Positions 1 to 5,443 of a stretch of DNA of 5,443 nt are shown here, piece after piece (position 1 is the stretch's first letter; every line of letters starts with the position of its first letter). Source of the stretch: Actinomycetota bacterium. GTDB taxonomy: Bacteria > Actinomycetota > Acidimicrobiia > Acidimicrobiales > Ilumatobacteraceae. Where the stretch lies: NCBI GenBank assembly GCA_018882725.1, contig VERK01000153.1:1-5443 (forward strand). The letters run 5' to 3'. The notes under the pieces are model-generated. The model made no database searches. It saw only the letters and a program-made list of their open reading frames with translations, and was not told the DNA's origin. The translations under genes and the position numbers were made by a program.

Positions 1-190
1 GATGAGTGGAGTGCTCTTCGGTGATGATGAGCCCGGCGCCGCCGGCCGCGCGGGCGGCGTAATAGGCAGCATGCTGTTCGGTGGGGAGTCCCTCGCGCGC
101 GTAGTTGGTGAGGTGGGCCGAGAAGACGATGCGGTTGCGGGTGGCGACCGGCCCCAACTGGAGGGGCGTCCACAGGTACTTGTAGGCCAT
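1..190 (-). CDS. Mycofactocin-type FadH/OYE oxidoreductase, type 2 (N-terminal fragment)
   Basis: The first 63 codons of a gene that leaves the window on the left. The visible protein begins MAYKYLWTPLQLGPV and continues with TRNRIVFSAHLTNYA (residues 17-31), then EQHAAYYAARAAGGAGLIIT (38-57) and EEHSTH. This is the start of an FMN-binding TIM barrel of the old yellow enzyme / 2,4-dienoyl-CoA reductase family. The NRIVFSAHLTNY and GGAGLIITEEHSTH wording matches, from memory, the family called mycofactocin system FadH/OYE oxidoreductase 2. Such enzymes transfer hydride from NAD(P)H through FMN, and in the full-length family an Fe-S cluster, to an unsaturated substrate; the substrate of this subfamily is not established. 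ATG at 190-188 is chosen because it gives the usual short lead before the first barrel strand; a GTG directly upstream (193-191) is in frame and cannot be excluded. The gene is divergent from the SDR 37 bases away. The C-terminal nucleotide-binding half lies outside the window and cannot be checked. Confidence 0.88.
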   Translation of the reverse strand, partial: MAYKYLWTPLQLGPVATRNRIVFSAHLTNYAREGLPTEQHAAYYAARAAGGAGLIITEEHSTH

Positions 191-198
191 CACCCCGA

Positions 199-204
199 AC
201 GCTA
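199..204 (-). promoter_or_regulatory. Possible -10 element for the type 2 OYE gene
   Basis: Read on the minus strand, TAGCGT fits the actinobacterial -10 pattern TANNNT. It ends 8 bases before the ATG (5 before the alternative GTG), the spacing seen for leaderless or near-leaderless transcripts. No convincing -35 hexamer is visible 17-18 bases further upstream. A six-base match in a GC-rich gap is weak evidence. Confidence 0.3.
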
Positions 205-214
205 CGGGACGCCT

Positions 215-221
215 AGGGTGG
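215..221 (+). promoter_or_regulatory. Ribosome binding site of the SDR gene
   Basis: AGGGTGG lies six bases before the ATG at 228 and is a good Shine-Dalgarno match. It supports that start. It also implies that the SDR mRNA has a leader, so its promoter probably lies within the first codons of the divergent OYE gene, because only 37 bases separate the two starts. Confidence 0.6.
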
Positions 222-227
222 CTGACC

Positions 228-1061
228 ATGCGAGACCTCGAGGGGAAAGTTGCGGTGGTCACCGGAGCGGCCAGTGGTATCGGCCGGGCGCTCACCGATC
301 GGTTCGTGTCGGCCGGCATGAAGGTGGTCCTCGGCGACGTGGACGAAGTGCGGTTACGGGCCACCGAGGCCGAACTCCGCGAAGGCGGTGCCGACGTGCT
401 GCCCGTGGTGGTCGACGTGTCGCTGCCCGAGAGCATGGAAGAACTGGCGCGCAAGACGCTCGAGAAGTACGGCGCGGCCCACGTGATGTGCAACAACGCG
501 GGCGTGGCCGGTGTGGGCGATCAGTGGACCGGGCCCATGAGCGTGTGGGAGTGGGTCTTCAACATCAACGTGTACGGCGTGGTGAACGGCATTCGTGCGT
601 TCCTGCCGATCATGCTCGACCAGAACGAGGGCCACATCGTGAACACTGCGTCGATGGCCGGGTTGGTGGCGATGCCCGGATTCGGCCCGTACAACGCCTC
701 GAAGCACGCTGTCGTCGCGATCAGCGAGGGCCTGTTCCTCGAACTGAAGGCCAAGGGCGTGGACGTGAGTTGCAGTTGCCTGTGTCCGGGTTTCGTGAAG
801 ACGAACTTGATGACGAACATTCAGTGGACCGATCGCCTCGGTGACAAGCCGAAGGACATCGTCGACCCGATCAGCGCGATGATGAACGAGGCTCTGCACG
901 TGGGCGTGGAGACGGGCATTCCGGCCACCGATGTGGCCGAGCAGGTGCACGATGCGATCGTGAACGACCGCTTCTGGATTCTCACCCACCCCGACTTCCG
1001 GTCGGCGCCGGTGGAGCGAATGCAGCGCGCGGCCGCGCAGGAGAACCCGTCGCTCGGTTAG
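228..1061 (+). CDS. SDR family NAD(P)-dependent oxidoreductase
   Basis: A complete 277-residue classical short-chain dehydrogenase/reductase with a Rossmann fold and no signal peptide, so presumably cytoplasmic. The cofactor motif TGAASGIG is at residues 12-19, and D37 at the end of the second strand favours NAD(H) over NADP(H). D63 is the usual adenine-contacting aspartate, and NNAG (89-92) stabilises the central sheet. The catalytic tetrad is complete: N114, S142 (in NTASMAG), Y155 and K159 (YNASK). PG at 187-188 closes the active site. The length is slightly above the usual 250 residues because of a C-terminal extension ending in an ILTHPDF-type segment, common in many actinobacterial SDRs of unknown substrate. 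It should oxidise an alcohol or reduce a carbonyl; the substrate cannot be read from sequence. It lacks the long nucleotide-site insertion I associate with mycofactocin-dependent SDRs, so it probably exchanges its cofactor freely. It is divergent from the type 2 OYE gene and convergent with plsY, sharing overlapping stop codons. Confidence 0.95.
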   Translation: MRDLEGKVAVVTGAASGIGRALTDRFVSAGMKVVLGDVDEVRLRATEAELREGGADVLPVVVDVSLPESMEELARKTLEKYGAAHVMCNNAGVAGVGDQWTGPMSVWEWVFNINVYGVVNGIRAFLPIMLDQNEGHIVNTASMAGLVAMPGFGPYNASKHAVVAISEGLFLELKAKGVDVSCSCLCPGFVKTNLMTNIQWTDRLGDKPKDIVDPISAMMNEALHVGVETGIPATDVAEQVHDAIVNDRFWILTHPDFRSAPVERMQRAAAQENPSLG

Positions 1062-1636
1062 CGCGATGAGAGTTCGGTGCCGCGCACCAAACGCTTCACG
1101 TTGTCCCAATGGCGTGAGATCACGAAGGCCGACAAGCAGGCGGTGGTGATCACTTCACCAGCCGGTCGGCCGATGACGGCCACGCCGATGGGTAGACCGA
1201 CGCAGATCGCCAGCGACGCGAGTGACGCTTTCTTGGTGAGCTTGACGACGACGATCCAGACGGCGAGCAACACGAGGTTGGGGAGCGGGTAGAGCGCGAG
1301 CGCCGCACCACCCGCGGTGGCGACTCCACGACCACCTTTGAACTTGCGTGTGATGGGGAAGACGTGGCCGACCACGGCGGCGCAGGCGAGCATGAGTGCA
1401 CCGGCGTATTCGAACGCGAGGAAACCGACGCCGACGGAGATGGCGCCTTTCAAACCGTCGAGGACGAAGACGAAGATTCCGAGTTTGCGGCCGAGGACTC
1501 GACTCACGTTGGACGCGCCCGGATTGCCCGAGCCCTCGGCGTTGATGTCGATACCGCGCGAGCGAGCGACGAGGACCGCGCTCGGGAACGTACCGAGCAG
1601 GTACGCGACGGGCATGAGGATCAACGCGAGAACCAC
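1058..1636 (-). CDS. plsY: Acyl-phosphate:glycerol-3-phosphate acyltransferase PlsY
   Basis: A 192-residue integral membrane enzyme that transfers an acyl group from acyl-phosphate to glycerol-3-phosphate, giving lysophosphatidic acid, the first committed step of bacterial phospholipid synthesis. The three conserved cytoplasmic motifs are visible: EGSGNPGASN (34-43) preceded by GTFPSA (15-20); GHVFPITRKFKGGRGVAT (90-107), the phosphate and glycerol-phosphate loop; and SRHWDNVKRLVRGTE (174-188) near the C-terminus. Hydrophobic stretches at about 1-24, 53-76, 79-96, 108-132 and 139-172 fit the multi-pass PlsY topology. The length is close to the family norm of about 200. The start taken is GTG at 1636; an in-frame ATG at 1615 would remove seven hydrophobic residues from the first membrane helix, and neither has a well-spaced ribosome binding site, so the start is uncertain by seven residues. 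It lies downstream of the secreted propeller gene on the same strand, separated by a strong hairpin, and its TAA overlaps the SDR TAG. No other lipid gene is visible here. Confidence 0.95.
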   Translation of the reverse strand: MVLALILMPVAYLLGTFPSAVLVARSRGIDINAEGSGNPGASNVSRVLGRKLGIFVFVLDGLKGAISVGVGFLAFEYAGALMLACAAVVGHVFPITRKFKGGRGVATAGGAALALYPLPNLVLLAVWIVVVKLTKKASLASLAICVGLPIGVAVIGRPAGEVITTACLSAFVISRHWDNVKRLVRGTELSSR

Positions 1637-1648
1637 ATCCCCATCTTG

Positions 1649-1696
1649 TCCGACCCCACCCCCGGACCACGGGATTAGTTCTTCGGGTGGGTCGGA
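1649..1696 (-). terminator. Inverted repeat between propeller gene and plsY, possible terminator or leader hairpin
   Basis: The plus-strand arms are TCCGACCCCACCC (1649-1661) and GGGTGGGTCGGA (1685-1696). They pair over 12 base pairs with a single bulged base and a 23-base loop. On the minus strand the hairpin starts six bases after the propeller gene stop and ends 12 bases before the plsY GTG. It is very GC-rich but has no following U-run on the minus strand, so it is not a textbook intrinsic terminator. Actinobacterial terminators often lack U-runs, so termination is still the simplest reading. A hairpin controlling read-through into plsY or access to its start is the alternative. Confidence 0.55.
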
Positions 1697-1702
1697 TCTC
1701 GG

Positions 1703-3523
1703 TTATCGGCGGAGTACGAACGTTGTGGTGGTGGAGGGTCCGGTGCCGTCGGTGTTGCGTGGGGTGACGCTTGCGGTGAGTGGTGTTCCGGGCTGGATGC
1801 CGGTGAGTTGGCAGGCGTGGAAGCCGAAGACTGTGACGCTGGGGGAGCAGGTAGTTGGCGTTGCGTTGAGTGTGTAGTCGTAACTGGTGGCGTGTTCGCT
1901 CGGTGTGTGGATGAGCCAGGCGTTGGTGCATGGTCCGCAGAAAAAGTTGGCGAACACGACGAGATTGGACACTTGTTTCGGCAGTGGTTTCCACACGGCG
2001 ACGAGGTCGAGGTTCTCGGCGACGAAGTAGCGCTTGGTATCGGAAGACGGGTCGGTGAGAAGTGGGAAGGTTCGCGCGATGGTTGGGGTGGACGTGTTGG
2101 CCCAACCGCCGAATGCGTAGCCGGGGCGTGTGCAGTCGGTTGGGCCGGGAAGGTAGCGGTAGCCGATGAACGTCGATGTCCATGTCGCGGTGCGGGCGGT
2201 GTCGTCGACGCACGTGCCGCCGTTCGGATCGAGCGACGCGCGCCAGATCGGCACGATCGGGGGCGAAGGTGCAGGGGGCGGCACCCACTGCAACACCCGA
2301 ACATGGCCACTGAGCATGCCCGCGGGTCCCGTGAAGGTCGGTGCTCCGCTCGCGAAGATCGTTCCGTCATCCGACACCGCGACGCTGGCACCGAACAGGC
2401 CAGGTCCTCGACCCGTGATGGTTGTGCCTCGTTGGGCCCACGAGCCGTTGGCGATGGTGAAGACCCTGACCTGGCCGGACTGGGTGCCCGTCCAAGGAGC
2501 GCCGATCACGACCGTATTGCCGTCATCTGACAGTGCGACATCGCGACCCGACTGATTCCCCGCAGCATCGCCGTCGATGTCGGTGCCACGCTGCGTCCAG
2601 ACGCCGCCGTTGAACGTGTACACCCGAGTGGTTCCACTGTCGACGCCAGCAGCCCCGTCGTGAAGCGACGCACCGATCGCGACGACACTTCCGTCGCCGG
2701 AGAGTGACACGGCGACTCCGGATTGATCATCCGGTTCGCCGTCGATGTTGCTGCCGATCTGGCTCCACGCGCCTCCAACAAACGTGAAGACCCGAACCCG
2801 GCCACGACCGAGAGCAACTCCACCTGAACCGTAGAGGTGTGCTCCGACGGCGATGGTGTTCCCATCGTTCGACAGGTCGACCGAAAACCCGGCAGCGTCG
2901 TCGGCTACTTGACCCGAGATCGTTGCTCCGCGAGGAAGCCACGCCGCGCCATTCCAGCGGTATGCATTCGCGTAGCCGGCTCCCCCGCCGGCGGCGACAT
3001 CATCCTGTGTTGCTCCGGCGACGAGATCATTTCCATTGGCCGAGAGCGCTACCGAAGAACCCAACCGGTCGTTGTTCGCGCCTCCATCGATGTCGATCCC
3101 GCGCTGTATCCAGGCGACACCGTTCCAGTCGAAGACACGAATCTGTCCCTTTTTGGTTGCGCCAGCACCATTCTCGGGTGCGCCGACGGCGATCGTGTCA
3201 CCGGATGATGAAGTTGCCACCGAAAATCCGAACAGGTCGCCAGCCGCCTCACCTGCGATCGCAGCACCGCGCTGTACCCAACTACTCCCGTTCCATCGAT
3301 ACACCCGGACGGTGTTCTCAATCCCGGCCCCGACCACGAGTGTCAACCCGTCGGCTGAGAGGGCTACCGCACCTCCTGCTTGGCCGAATGCAACCTGACC
3401 GTCGATGTCGGCTCCGAGTTGGTTGTTCGCCGCGCCGGCAATGCTCGTCGGCGTGAGCACCGAAAGGGCCCCGAAGAGCAAGGCGACGAGGCTTTTCGAG
3501 AGCTGACGCCGGAGGCTCGACAC
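1703..3523 (-). CDS. Secreted seven-repeat FG-GAP-like beta-propeller protein with InlB-like and Fn3-like C-terminal domains
   Basis: Probable 606-residue exported protein. Residues 1-31 form a Sec signal peptide: basic n-region (SSLRRQLSK), hydrophobic core (SLVALLFGAL), and a likely cleavage site after SIAGA. Residues 36-414 hold seven repeats of about 48-58 residues of the form D-I-x-G...G-x-S-V-x-L-S-x-D-G-x-T-I-A-V-G-A-P...V-R-V-F-x-W-N-G-x-x-W-x-Q-R-G, as in FG-GAP/integrin-alpha-like propellers; seven suits a closed propeller. Residues about 427-512 (LDPNGGTC, then CTRPGYAFGGW and LVAVW) resemble the InlB B-repeat/Flg_new fold. Residues about 516-604 look like a fibronectin type III domain with the typical LTGIQPGT and TDGTGPSTT turns. 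All six cysteines (438, 464, 529, 532, 559, 571) lie in the last two domains, which suggests disulfides outside the cytoplasm. There is no LPXTG anchor or terminal membrane helix. GTG at 3523 is preferred because it places the signal peptide at the N-terminus; TTG at 3613 would add 30 polar residues. The function is unknown; surface adhesion or carbohydrate/protein binding is a guess from the fold. Confidence 0.85.
   Translation of the reverse strand: MSSLRRQLSKSLVALLFGALSVLTPTSIAGAANNQLGADIDGQVAFGQAGGAVALSADGLTLVVGAGIENTVRVYRWNGSSWVQRGAAIAGEAAGDLFGFSVATSSSGDTIAVGAPENGAGATKKGQIRVFDWNGVAWIQRGIDIDGGANNDRLGSSVALSANGNDLVAGATQDDVAAGGGAGYANAYRWNGAAWLPRGATISGQVADDAAGFSVDLSNDGNTIAVGAHLYGSGGVALGRGRVRVFTFVGGAWSQIGSNIDGEPDDQSGVAVSLSGDGSVVAIGASLHDGAAGVDSGTTRVYTFNGGVWTQRGTDIDGDAAGNQSGRDVALSDDGNTVVIGAPWTGTQSGQVRVFTIANGSWAQRGTTITGRGPGLFGASVAVSDDGTIFASGAPTFTGPAGMLSGHVRVLQWVPPPAPSPPIVPIWRASLDPNGGTCVDDTARTATWTSTFIGYRYLPGPTDCTRPGYAFGGWANTSTPTIARTFPLLTDPSSDTKRYFVAENLDLVAVWKPLPKQVSNLVVFANFFCGPCTNAWLIHTPSEHATSYDYTLNATPTTCSPSVTVFGFHACQLTGIQPGTPLTASVTPRNTDGTGPSTTTTFVLRR
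2282..3418 (-). repeat. Seven propeller-blade repeats inside the secreted protein gene
   Basis: Protein-level repeats begin at about residues 36, 87, 143, 199, 257, 313 and 367 of the encoded protein. Each carries a DIDG-like opening (ADIDG, AIAG, DIDG, TISG, NIDG, DIDG, TITG), a LSxDGxT turn followed by AVGA, and a VRVF-x-WNG-x-W ending. At DNA level the similarity is patchy; for example GTCGATGT recurs at 2573, 2741 and 3401. The blades are therefore diverged rather than recently copied. Confidence 0.85.
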
Positions 3524-3529
3524 TCTTCG

Positions 3530-3535
3530 AGCGTA
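3530..3535 (-). promoter_or_regulatory. Possible -10 element for the secreted propeller gene
   Basis: On the minus strand TACGCT fits TANNNT and ends six bases before the GTG at 3523. Transcription could then begin at or next to the start codon, giving a leaderless mRNA. This agrees with the lack of a convincing ribosome binding site: only CGAAGA directly abuts the GTG. No clear -35 box is seen. Confidence 0.35.
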
Positions 3536-3582
3536 GTAGGGTTTTTCGTTGGCATGGTCGTCTCGAGTTTCGTGCTGGTCGG

Positions 3583-3599
3583 TCACCGTTTGGCGGTGA
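3583..3599 (-). terminator. Small hairpin after the type 1 OYE gene
   Basis: TCACCG (3583-3588) and CGGTGA (3594-3599) form a perfect six-base-pair stem with a five-base loop. It starts 10 bases after the OYE stop codon in the direction of transcription. There is no U-run after it. It could be a weak terminator; the stem is short enough to arise by chance. The rest of the 86-base gap (3524-3609) shows nothing else recognisable apart from the -10 candidate. Confidence 0.3.
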
Positions 3600-3609
3600 G
3601 GTGGGCGGA

Positions 3610-5443
3610 TCAACCGGCGGCGATGGCGGCGCGGCGACCCTCGAGCACGGCCTCGTAGAGCGTGCGCGGAGCCACACAGTCACCGGCGACTACCGCTCGC
3701 TCGATTGCCAACGGCTCGGTGGGCAGACGGAATCCGGCGTCGACAACCGCGGCAACGTCGATCGTGCGTACTTCACCGGAGAATCGATCCTGCAGACGAA
3801 CGCTCACGCCGTCTGCGCGAGGTTCGACCGCGCGCACGATGCTGCGCTTCTCGATCGTGACACCGCGCTGCGCGAGACGAACGTTGGCCGGCGCCAAGTC
3901 GCCGGTTCGCGACAGTTCGTTGCCGGCGATGTTGTCGGGAGTGATCAACACCGCGCGTTCGCCGAGTTCTTCGGCCAGTGCCACCGCAATTGGTCCACCG
4001 ATTGGGTCGATGATGGCGACACGGCCTGACGTGGGAAGCGCGACGTGACCACGGCGCACGTCGGCGATGTCGTGTACCACTGCACCATCGGCCACCGTGT
4101 AGTCGACGTCGCCGCGACGTGAGCCGGTGGCCTGGATCACGATCTCGTGCTGTGGTGCCAACCGCGACCATTCATCGGATGCGACACCGTCGCGTATCTG
4201 GACACCGGCGCGCCCGCATTCGCGAACGAGCCACTCGACCAACGGGCCGCCAGGACCAGCCACCGCGGCGATGCCACCCACTGAACCTGATTCGACGACC
4301 GTGACCGCGTGCCCGCGCACGGCCGCCACACGCGCGGCCTCGAGCCCGGCCGGGCCGGCACCCACCACGAGCACGCGGCGCGACACGGACGCGGCTGTAT
4401 CCCACTGAGGATCGCGCGTCTCGTGACCCGACGACGGATCACCCACGCACGAAACGATCGGATTGCGCGCATCGCGAACCTGGCACGTCTGGTTGCAGCG
4501 GATGCACGGCCGTACGCGCTCGGCATCTCCGCGACGAACCTTGCTCACCAATTCGGCGTCGGCGATCTGCGCACGTGTCATCTCGACGCCGTCGCACACG
4601 CCGTCGGCAATGGCCCACTCGGCCTGCCCCGGATTGACTACCGAACCTTGCAGAAACACCGCCGTCGATGCGGGCACCGCAGCGCGCACCGCGCGACACA
4701 CGTCGATGTTGAACCCGGTGGGTTCGTGGAAGTCGGGTCGCGTCTTCTCGGCCGAGAAGATCGCACCCCGCACCACCACCACGCAGTCGACGCCGAGCGC
4801 ACACAAGTCGGCGGCGATGCCGGGTGCCATCTCGGGTGTGATGCCGGCCCACGGTGCGAGTTCGTCGCACGACAGGCGCAATCCGACGAGGCCCGAACCA
4901 ACCGCACCGCGCACGGCGCGAATCACCTCGCGCGCGAACTCGAGCCGATCGGAACCCCAGCGATCACCGCGGTGGTTGGTGAGACCCGACATGAACTGGC
5001 GAACGAGCGAGTGCTGGCCCGCGTTGATCTCCACACCGTCGAGACCGGAGTCGACAGCGACACGCGCGGCCCGGCCGAAACCATCGATCACCGCGGCGAT
5101 ATCGGCCTCTTCCATCCACTTCGGAACCTCGCGCGTGTTCACTTCAGGAACGCGCGACGGTGCCCACAGTGGCAACTGCGAATACGCCGACGAGCCTTGA
5201 CCACCGGCATGATCGAGCGACGCGATCACCAATGCGCCGTGCGCGTGACACGCGGTAGTAATGCGTTGCCAACCGTCGCCACATCGCTCCGCGAGCGGCG
5301 ACCGCTCGTACGGCCAGTCACTGGCGTGAACACTTGCGCCTTCGGTGACGATGATGCCCGCACCGCCGCGCGCACGACGTTCGTAGTACGCGACGTGACG
5401 ATCGGTGAACGAGCGGTCGTCATCACCCAGGTTGGTCACGTGC
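3610..5443 (-). CDS. Mycofactocin-type FadH/OYE oxidoreductase, type 1 (5' end outside window)
   Basis: About 611 codons are visible; the start lies beyond the right edge. Judging from the HVTNLG segment at the edge, which parallels HLTNY at residues 26-30 of the type 2 protein, some 20-25 residues are missing. Numbering from the GTG at 5439, residues 1 to about 340 are an FMN-binding TIM barrel (RHVAYYERRARGGAGIIVTE at 14-33, SDWPYERSPL at 40-49, DHAGGQGSSAYSQ at 76-88, GLRLSCDELAPWAGIT at 186-201). Cysteines 312, 315, 319 and 331 form the CxxC-x3-C-x11-C ligand set of a 4Fe-4S cluster. GAGPAG at 360-365 with E383 marks an FAD/NAD(P)-binding Rossmann domain, and the C-terminal half ends with VVAGDCVA (583-590), the usual second flavin-contact segment. 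This is the FadH-type electron path NAD(P)H to FAD to 4Fe-4S to FMN to substrate. The wording of the barrel matches, from memory, mycofactocin system FadH/OYE oxidoreductase 1. The natural substrate is unknown. It is transcribed toward the secreted propeller gene, 86 bases downstream. Confidence 0.92.
   Translation of the reverse strand, partial: HVTNLGDDDRSFTDRHVAYYERRARGGAGIIVTEGASVHASDWPYERSPLAERCGDGWQRITTACHAHGALVIASLDHAGGQGSSAYSQLPLWAPSRVPEVNTREVPKWMEEADIAAVIDGFGRAARVAVDSGLDGVEINAGQHSLVRQFMSGLTNHRGDRWGSDRLEFAREVIRAVRGAVGSGLVGLRLSCDELAPWAGITPEMAPGIAADLCALGVDCVVVVRGAIFSAEKTRPDFHEPTGFNIDVCRAVRAAVPASTAVFLQGSVVNPGQAEWAIADGVCDGVEMTRAQIADAELVSKVRRGDAERVRPCIRCNQTCQVRDARNPIVSCVGDPSSGHETRDPQWDTAASVSRRVLVVGAGPAGLEAARVAAVRGHAVTVVESGSVGGIAAVAGPGGPLVEWLVRECGRAGVQIRDGVASDEWSRLAPQHEIVIQATGSRRGDVDYTVADGAVVHDIADVRRGHVALPTSGRVAIIDPIGGPIAVALAEELGERAVLITPDNIAGNELSRTGDLAPANVRLAQRGVTIEKRSIVRAVEPRADGVSVRLQDRFSGEVRTIDVAAVVDAGFRLPTEPLAIERAVVAGDCVAPRTLYEAVLEGRRAAIAAG
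4447..4506 (-). other. 4Fe-4S cluster ligand segment of the type 1 OYE enzyme
   Basis: This stretch encodes residues 312-331 with four cysteines at 312, 315, 319 and 331. The spacing is that of E. coli FadH and trimethylamine dehydrogenase-type enzymes, where the cluster passes electrons between the FAD domain and the FMN barrel. All four ligands are intact, so the enzyme looks functional. Confidence 0.8.

Noticed and set aside
2..844. Long open plus-strand frame at the left edge, 280 codons
   Set aside because: It is low-complexity, arginine- and glycine-rich, and runs antisense to the OYE fragment and out of frame with the SDR. This is typical of a shadow frame in GC-rich DNA.
1928..1939. 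CGPC (residues 529-532) in the secreted protein as a thioredoxin active site
   Set aside because: The preceding residue is Phe rather than Trp, and what follows reads as an Fn3-like domain (ATSYDYTLN, LTGIQPGT, TDGTGPSTT), not a thioredoxin fold. The cysteines more likely form structural disulfides.
2282..3418. Periodic similarity as a CRISPR or DNA tandem array
   Set aside because: The period of about 150-175 bases is in frame and the similarity is mainly at protein level, explained by propeller blades.
1703..3613. TTG at 3613 as start of the secreted protein
   Set aside because: It adds a charged 30-residue lead before the signal peptide and overlaps the upstream stop codon; GTG 3523 explains the export signal better.
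4463..5200. Plus-strand open frame of 245 codons antisense to the type 1 OYE gene
   Set aside because: The composition is rich in Ser, Thr, Arg and Pro with no recognisable domain, while the opposite strand encodes a clear enzyme with intact motifs.
1..5443. Mycofactocin precursor or biosynthesis genes (mftA-F) within the window
   Set aside because: No small precursor peptide gene, radical SAM enzyme or glycosyltransferase was recognised in any gap or frame; the gaps are only 37, 66 and 86 bases.

Overview
This is a GC-rich window with densely packed genes. It most likely comes from an actinomycete chromosome. The clearest lineage clue is a pair of FMN/Fe-S oxidoreductases of the FadH/OYE type that resemble the two OYE families associated with the redox cofactor mycofactocin. 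Mycofactocin is common in Mycobacterium and other Actinomycetota. A secreted propeller protein with an InlB/Flg_new-like repeat and a cysteine-rich Fn3-like tail fits Acidimicrobiia-type actinobacteria, but that finer placement is inference from general resemblance.

Layout, left to right: (1) bases 1-190, minus strand: the first 63 codons of a mycofactocin-type OYE oxidoreductase ('type 2'), which runs off the left edge. (2) 191-227: a 37-base divergent gap. (3) 228-1061, plus strand: a complete classical short-chain dehydrogenase/reductase (SDR). (4) 1058-1636, minus strand: plsY, the membrane acyl-phosphate:glycerol-3-phosphate acyltransferase; its stop codon overlaps the SDR stop. (5) 1649-1696: a strong inverted repeat in the 66-base gap upstream of plsY. 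(6) 1703-3523, minus strand: a secreted protein with a signal peptide, seven FG-GAP-like propeller repeats, an InlB/Flg_new-like repeat and a C-terminal Fn3-like domain. (7) 3524-3609: a short gap with a small hairpin and a possible leaderless promoter. (8) 3610-5443, minus strand: most of a second mycofactocin-type OYE oxidoreductase ('type 1'), whose start lies beyond the right edge.

How the genes may work together: the two OYE-type enzymes and the SDR are all nicotinamide- or flavin-dependent redox enzymes. They plausibly form the substrate-processing edge of a mycofactocin locus. None of the cofactor biosynthesis genes (mftA-F) is visible here, so that link rests on family resemblance. 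plsY (phospholipid synthesis) and the secreted propeller protein sit between the two OYE genes with no obvious functional tie to them. Apart from the unusual architecture of the secreted protein and the split arrangement of the two OYE genes, the window looks ordinary; I found no CRISPR array, tRNA, rRNA, insertion sequence or phage gene.
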